From CAJQQK01 sp963696075 (GTDB lineage: Bacteria; Pseudomonadota; Alphaproteobacteria; Rhizobiales; Hyphomicrobiaceae): 64,000 nucleotides of DNA. The notes beneath the pieces are model-generated. The model made no database searches. It was not told where the DNA came from and worked only from the letters and a program-made list of their open reading frames with translations. Each line of letters opens with the position of its first letter. Positions within the stretch are counted from its first letter, which is position 1. The position numbers and the translations under genes are program-made. The stretch covers positions 124,001-188,000 of the forward strand of contig CAVOJD010000008.1 in assembly GCA_963696075.1 (NCBI GenBank), in the 5' to 3' direction. Shown here piece after piece: positions 60,636 through 64,000 of the stretch.

Positions 60636-62660
60636 GTGATCGACAACAGCCGACATGCCACGACGGGGCGGTTCAGGACGCTGCGCAAACGCCAGCGCTC
60701 GTCCGGACTCCCGCAGGTCTATGGCGGCCGCGGTCGGCGGACAATCCGCGACATCTACGAAGTCGACCTCGCCCATGGCGGCACCCATCGCTATCGCTGG
60801 CTCGCCTCCACTTGCCTTGCTGCTGCCGTCGGCGCGATTGCAATTGGGGTCGTCCTCTACGGCTCCATGAACCGGCCCGGCGAAACCGAAAGCGTTCTCG
60901 AACAACTCGCGATCGCCCAGGAGCCAATGCCTGCGCCTTTGCGCATGTCGGTTCTCGATGATGGCCTCAACTGGGCTGTTCCAAAGTCGAACCGCCTTCA
61001 ACTGGCGAGCGGCGCCCTCACCGCCCGCTACACCATTCACGAACAGGTCCAGGTCCGCCGCAACAACCGGCCCTTCATCCAGATCCGCCCCTATTTGCGC
61101 ATCTCGATGCGCCTTGTGCCCGCATCTCCGACCAATCGCGACGTCATTCCAAACTTCAATCCGATGGCGCTCTATGCCTCAACCGGCGAAGAAAGCGCCT
61201 CAAAAGACGACGAAGACACCACAAGCGGGCGTGTCGATGCCCGCGTCGTCGAGCTGCTTGGCGGAATCCTCCCTGGCGCCGATGGCCAGGAACTCGACAC
61301 CGAGGAAGTCCGCGCCATGGTTCGCGAATTACGCGCCACCAATACGCCCTCCGCCGATCGCCAGTCGCCCAACCTCGACCGCGTCGGCGTCCTCCCGGGC
61401 AACCTCACCCCATCCTACATCTCGGCTGGCAATACCTTGATCGAAGGCCCCTCGATCGCCGATGCCATCTCCACCATCGAGCGTCGTGTCACCACCGCCG
61501 ATCTGAACGACGCCACCCTCGACCGCAGCGAAGTGCGTGTCATCCGCGTCGGACGGCCGACTGAATTGACCGAGATCCTCCAGCAACTGGATGCGCCGAG
61601 CTGGCAGACCCGGATCATGGTCGAGGCCGCTCAAAGCGTGCTCGGCGACACCACCCTCCCACAAGGCAATGAGGTCCGCGTTCGCCTCGTCCCCCACGAC
61701 AACAAGATGGAACCCGAGGCAGTCGCCATCTTCGGCCCCCTCAACCAGCATCTTGCAACTGTCCGGCGCGCCGATGACGGCGAGTTCGTCGCGGATGCGA
61801 ACTTCGACCCGAACATCTTCATGACGCGGACCAATTTCCAGAATGCCGCGGCCGCCGATGCCTCCCTCTATGCAAGCCTTTACGACGCCGCCCTCACGCA
61901 GAACATTCCCCCCGACGAGATCATGAAGATCTTGCGCATCAACGCCTACAACATCGATTTCCGCAAACGGGTCCGCGACGGCGATCAGCTCGAACTGTTC
62001 TATGAGCTGAACCAGAAGCCCGACGGTACGACGAGCATGGGCGAACTGCTTTACGTGGCCATTACCGCCGGCGGCGATCGCCATCGCGTCTGGCGCTTCC
62101 GCTCCCGCGACGGCACCGTCGAATTCTACGACGAGCAGGGCGAGAACTCGAAAAAATTCCTGATGCGCAAGCCCGTACGCGGCCCCAACGTCCGCCTCAC
62201 ATCAGGCTTCGGCTACCGCCGCCACCCGATCCTCAAAGAACGCCGCATGCACACCGGCACCGACTGGTCCGCCCCGACTGGAACCCCCATCTTGGCCGCC
62301 GGCCGCGGCGTGATCGAAGAAGCCAAGCGCAAGGGCGCCTATGGCAACTACGTGCGCATCAAACACGCCAACGGCTACCAGACGACCTACGCGCATATGT
62401 CCCGCTTTCACCCTGGCATTCGCCCCGGCGTGAAGGTCCGTCAGGGCCAGGTCATCGGCTACGTCGGCACCACGGGCCTCTCCTCCGGCCCCCACCTCCA
62501 CTACGAGGTCCTCGTCAACAACCGCTTCGTCGACGCCATCAAGATCAAGGTCCCGCGCGCCCGCAAACTCGTCGCCAAGGAACTGACAGCCTTCCACCGC
62601 GAACGCGAACGTATCGAAGATTTGATGCGCCGCTCCCCCGTCCAGACCGCGAGCCGCTGA
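60636..62660 (+). CDS. M23 family metallopeptidase, membrane-anchored
   Basis: 674 residues from GTG 60636 (GGGGG upstream). A basic cytoplasmic N-terminus is followed by one membrane segment near residues 58-80, a long periplasmic helical and LysM-like region, then a LytM domain: GFGYRRHPILKERRMHTGTD supplies the first zinc His and Asp, YAHM and GPHLHYE the remaining ligands. All M23 zinc ligands are present, so it is probably an active peptidoglycan endopeptidase, perhaps in cell division or elongation. Confidence 0.9.
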   Translation: MIDNSRHATTGRFRTLRKRQRSSGLPQVYGGRGRRTIRDIYEVDLAHGGTHRYRWLASTCLAAAVGAIAIGVVLYGSMNRPGETESVLEQLAIAQEPMPAPLRMSVLDDGLNWAVPKSNRLQLASGALTARYTIHEQVQVRRNNRPFIQIRPYLRISMRLVPASPTNRDVIPNFNPMALYASTGEESASKDDEDTTSGRVDARVVELLGGILPGADGQELDTEEVRAMVRELRATNTPSADRQSPNLDRVGVLPGNLTPSYISAGNTLIEGPSIADAISTIERRVTTADLNDATLDRSEVRVIRVGRPTELTEILQQLDAPSWQTRIMVEAAQSVLGDTTLPQGNEVRVRLVPHDNKMEPEAVAIFGPLNQHLATVRRADDGEFVADANFDPNIFMTRTNFQNAAAADASLYASLYDAALTQNIPPDEIMKILRINAYNIDFRKRVRDGDQLELFYELNQKPDGTTSMGELLYVAITAGGDRHRVWRFRSRDGTVEFYDEQGENSKKFLMRKPVRGPNVRLTSGFGYRRHPILKERRMHTGTDWSAPTGTPILAAGRGVIEEAKRKGAYGNYVRIKHANGYQTTYAHMSRFHPGIRPGVKVRQGQVIGYVGTTGLSSGPHLHYEVLVNNRFVDAIKIKVPRARKLVAKELTAFHRERERIEDLMRRSPVQTASR

Positions 62661-63125
62661 CGGCAACACGGCAACATTGCTTGCCAACCCACAACCCGGC
62701 CAACGCCCGATATGCGCCGCCGGACCGACGCGTGACCCGCCTCCAGCGTCACCCGGTCACCGCTCGGCCGGCCTGAGCGAGGTCCGTCCCGCGCTTGGTC
62801 ATTAAGCCCCACACGCCGCTCTCAATTCTCCGAAACAAACCAAGACCCGGCAGATACCGCCGCACACCGTTGCGCGCGAAAACCCCTCTCAAAGGCAAAG
62901 ATCGATCCAGGCGACACCCGCCATCGCCCGAGACATGCCGCGGCACGGCGGCGCGCATCCCTTCGCAACGCTGTCATCGTTCAGGCGACAACCTGGGCAC
63001 ATCGTAAGGCAAAAATTACACATCACACCGTCAGTTTGAATTGACACGCTGTTGGGCAGTGCCTAGGCTTCGGTGCCCGAATTTTATTCAACCGGGCACT
63101 ACGGTCTCGATTTGGAGAACAACAA
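62661..63125. other. Intergenic region upstream of the puc genes
   Basis: 465 bp without a credible gene, containing the predicted puc promoter at 63041. Confidence 0.5.
63041..63069 (+). promoter_or_regulatory. Likely sigma-70 promoter of the puc operon
   Basis: TTGACA (63041-63046) and TAGGCT (63064-63069) with 17-bp spacing, 57 bp before the LH2 beta start. Confidence 0.6.
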
Positions 63126-63305
63126 ATGGCCTACGAAAAACAAACTGCCGATCTGGACGATCCAGACCGGATCTGGCCCACAGGACTGACGATCCGGGAA
63201 TCGGAAGAGCTGCACAAACACGTCATTGACGGTGCACGCGTCTTCTTTGTGATCGCGCTCGTCGCCCACTTCCTCGTCTACGTACTTTCACCCTGGAGCT
63301 TCTAA
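63126..63305 (+). CDS. pucB: Light-harvesting complex LH2 beta subunit
   Basis: 59 residues (MAYEKQTADLDDPDRIWPTG ...). A polar N-terminus, one membrane helix near residues 34-55 with the bacteriochlorophyll-ligand His in LVAHFLVYVLSPW, and an upstream His in ELHKHVIDG, as in purple-bacterial antenna beta chains. Forms the ring-shaped peripheral antenna with PucA in the intracytoplasmic membrane. The alpha gene follows after 18 bp with an AGGAGA ribosome-binding site. Confidence 0.92.
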   Translation: MAYEKQTADLDDPDRIWPTGLTIRESEELHKHVIDGARVFFVIALVAHFLVYVLSPWSF

Positions 63306-63323
63306 CCGTCAGGAGAGTTCATC

Positions 63324-63476
63324 ATGAACCAAGGACGAATCTGGTGTGTCGTGAACCCCACGGTCGGTCTGCCGCTTTTCCTCGGTGGTGTCGCCGTGAT
63401 TTCGCTAATCGTGCACTTCAGCGTATTAGCCAACACGACGTGGTTCCCCGCCTTCATTCAAGGCATTGTGAAATAA
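63324..63476 (+). CDS. pucA: Light-harvesting complex LH2 alpha subunit, probably B800-820 type
   Basis: 50 residues (MNQGRIWCVVNPTVGLPLFL ...). It has the LH2 alpha start MNQG, the ligand His31 in SLIVHFSV and TTWFPA at 38-43. Residues 44-45 are Phe-Ile where B850 complexes have Tyr-Trp that hydrogen-bond the bacteriochlorophyll acetyl groups. Phe44-Leu45 is known from blue-shifted B800-820 complexes, so this antenna may absorb near 820 nm. Confidence 0.92.
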   Translation: MNQGRIWCVVNPTVGLPLFLGGVAVISLIVHFSVLANTTWFPAFIQGIVK

Positions 63477-63609
63477 GCTGGACCATGGTCAGAGCCTGTT
63501 TCTGACGGGCATCGTACGTCGCGAATCCGTTCAACGGCCAAGCACGTTTGGTGCCCGCCAACCAGGCCTCTGCCCGATAATGCTCCTTCGCCTTTACGGG
63601 GCCGAAGCT

Positions 63610-64000
63610 ATGACACCCAACGTAAGATTTTACGCAACTGAGCAGGGCGCAACCGACGTCGAAGCCAGACTGAAGACCGACGGCTTCAACGAGGTCTCGC
63701 TCCTGCTGCCAAGCAAGCTCGCTGGCAAGGAAGACGAGGCGATCAGGCAGGCAATTGGTCAAGAACGTCTGCCGGAACGCATGAGCAAGCTTTGCGCCCG
63801 TCACCTCAAGGAAGGCCACGCCCTTGTCGCCGTGCGCGCTCCCTTCTGGCACGCTCGCGAAGCACTCGAAATCATGGAAACCGCTGATACCGTCGATAGC
63901 GACCTCATCAAGCGTTACGAGTTTTCAAATCCCTCGCCGCTCTCTGACATGATGCGCATGCCGACCCTGTCGAAGGGACGGTCATCGACACAGCTGCTCA
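63610..64000 (+). CDS. Unknown gene behind pucBA, 3' end cut by window
   Basis: 130 residues visible from ATG 63610 (ATG 63580 is an in-frame alternative). It reads MTPNVRFYATEQGATDVEAR, then LLLPSKLAGKEDEAIRQAIG, and an ALVAVRAPFWHAREALEIME segment, with an alpha/beta look and no membrane segment. Not recognised. The position 134 bp after pucA on the same strand suggests it may be in or next to the puc operon. Confidence 0.6.
   Translation, partial: MTPNVRFYATEQGATDVEARLKTDGFNEVSLLLPSKLAGKEDEAIRQAIGQERLPERMSKLCARHLKEGHALVAVRAPFWHAREALEIMETADTVDSDLIKRYEFSNPSPLSDMMRMPTLSKGRSSTQLL

Noticed and set aside
60414..61040. 208-codon minus-strand frame
   Set aside because: Overlaps the start of the M23 peptidase gene and has shadow-type composition.
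62970..62995. TGT-N13-ACA as a PpsR/CrtJ site upstream of pucB
   Set aside because: PpsR sites need TGT-N12-ACA; the spacing here is one base too long and the position is remote from the promoter.

Overview
The window reads as high-GC chromosomal DNA from a phototrophic alphaproteobacterium, most likely a purple non-sulfur member of the Hyphomicrobiales. The evidence is a pucBA-type LH2 antenna gene pair at the right edge, an alphaproteobacterial TIGR02302 protein beside lysA, a 16S-Ile-Ala-23S-5S operon whose 23S carries the short helix-9 intervening sequence typical of the class, and a CtrA-type TTAA-N7-TTAA site. I cannot name the species.

Layout. 1-5.1 kb (minus strand): lysine branch genes dapD and dapE with three small membrane-protein genes between them, an NTF2-like gene, and a frameshifted thioredoxin (tlpA-like) gene. 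5.1-7.0 kb: argH and the small lipoprotein lptM. 7.0-14.1 kb: an accessory island inserted between lptM and lysA. It holds one apparently complete HlyC-type lysine acyltransferase gene, four C-terminal pieces of the same domain, each in its own ORF and each translationally coupled to a small membrane-protein gene, two six-cysteine membrane-anchored paralogues, and two near-identical membrane-anchored proteins with different C-terminal tails. No RTX toxin is visible. 14.4-19.6 kb: lysA, TIGR02302 protein, PhyH-type dioxygenase. 19.8-28.4 kb (minus): LpxQ-like outer-membrane barrel, pbpC and a frameshifted alpha-2-macroglobulin gene. 28.6-36.6 kb (minus): two unknown genes, a divergent bifunctional penicillin-binding protein and moeA. 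37.4-42.1 kb (minus): a two-gene unit of a winged-helix-like protein and a 1156-residue double-P-loop ATPase with a HerA-like C-terminus. 42.5-50.8 kb: ordinary accessory metabolism (CAP lipoprotein, DUF2157/DUF4401/GDYXXLXY fusion, isonitrile-hydratase-like protein, nitroreductase, DHDPS-like lyase, thioesterase, TauD-type dioxygenase, an unknown periplasmic protein). 50.9-54.2 kb: three decayed Rhs core fragments, one riddled with short insertions. 54.2-60.1 kb (minus): rRNA operon with terminator and promoter. 60.6-62.7 kb: M23 peptidase. 63.0-64.0 kb: puc promoter, LH2 beta and alpha, and a partial unknown gene.

The best candidates for something undescribed are the acyltransferase-fragment array (7.2-14.1 kb) and the winged-helix/double-ATPase pair (37.4-42.1 kb). 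The LH2 alpha subunit also carries Phe44-Ile45 where B850-type complexes have Tyr-Trp, which suggests a blue-shifted B800-820-like antenna. All family names come from motif reading by eye. No database search was possible.
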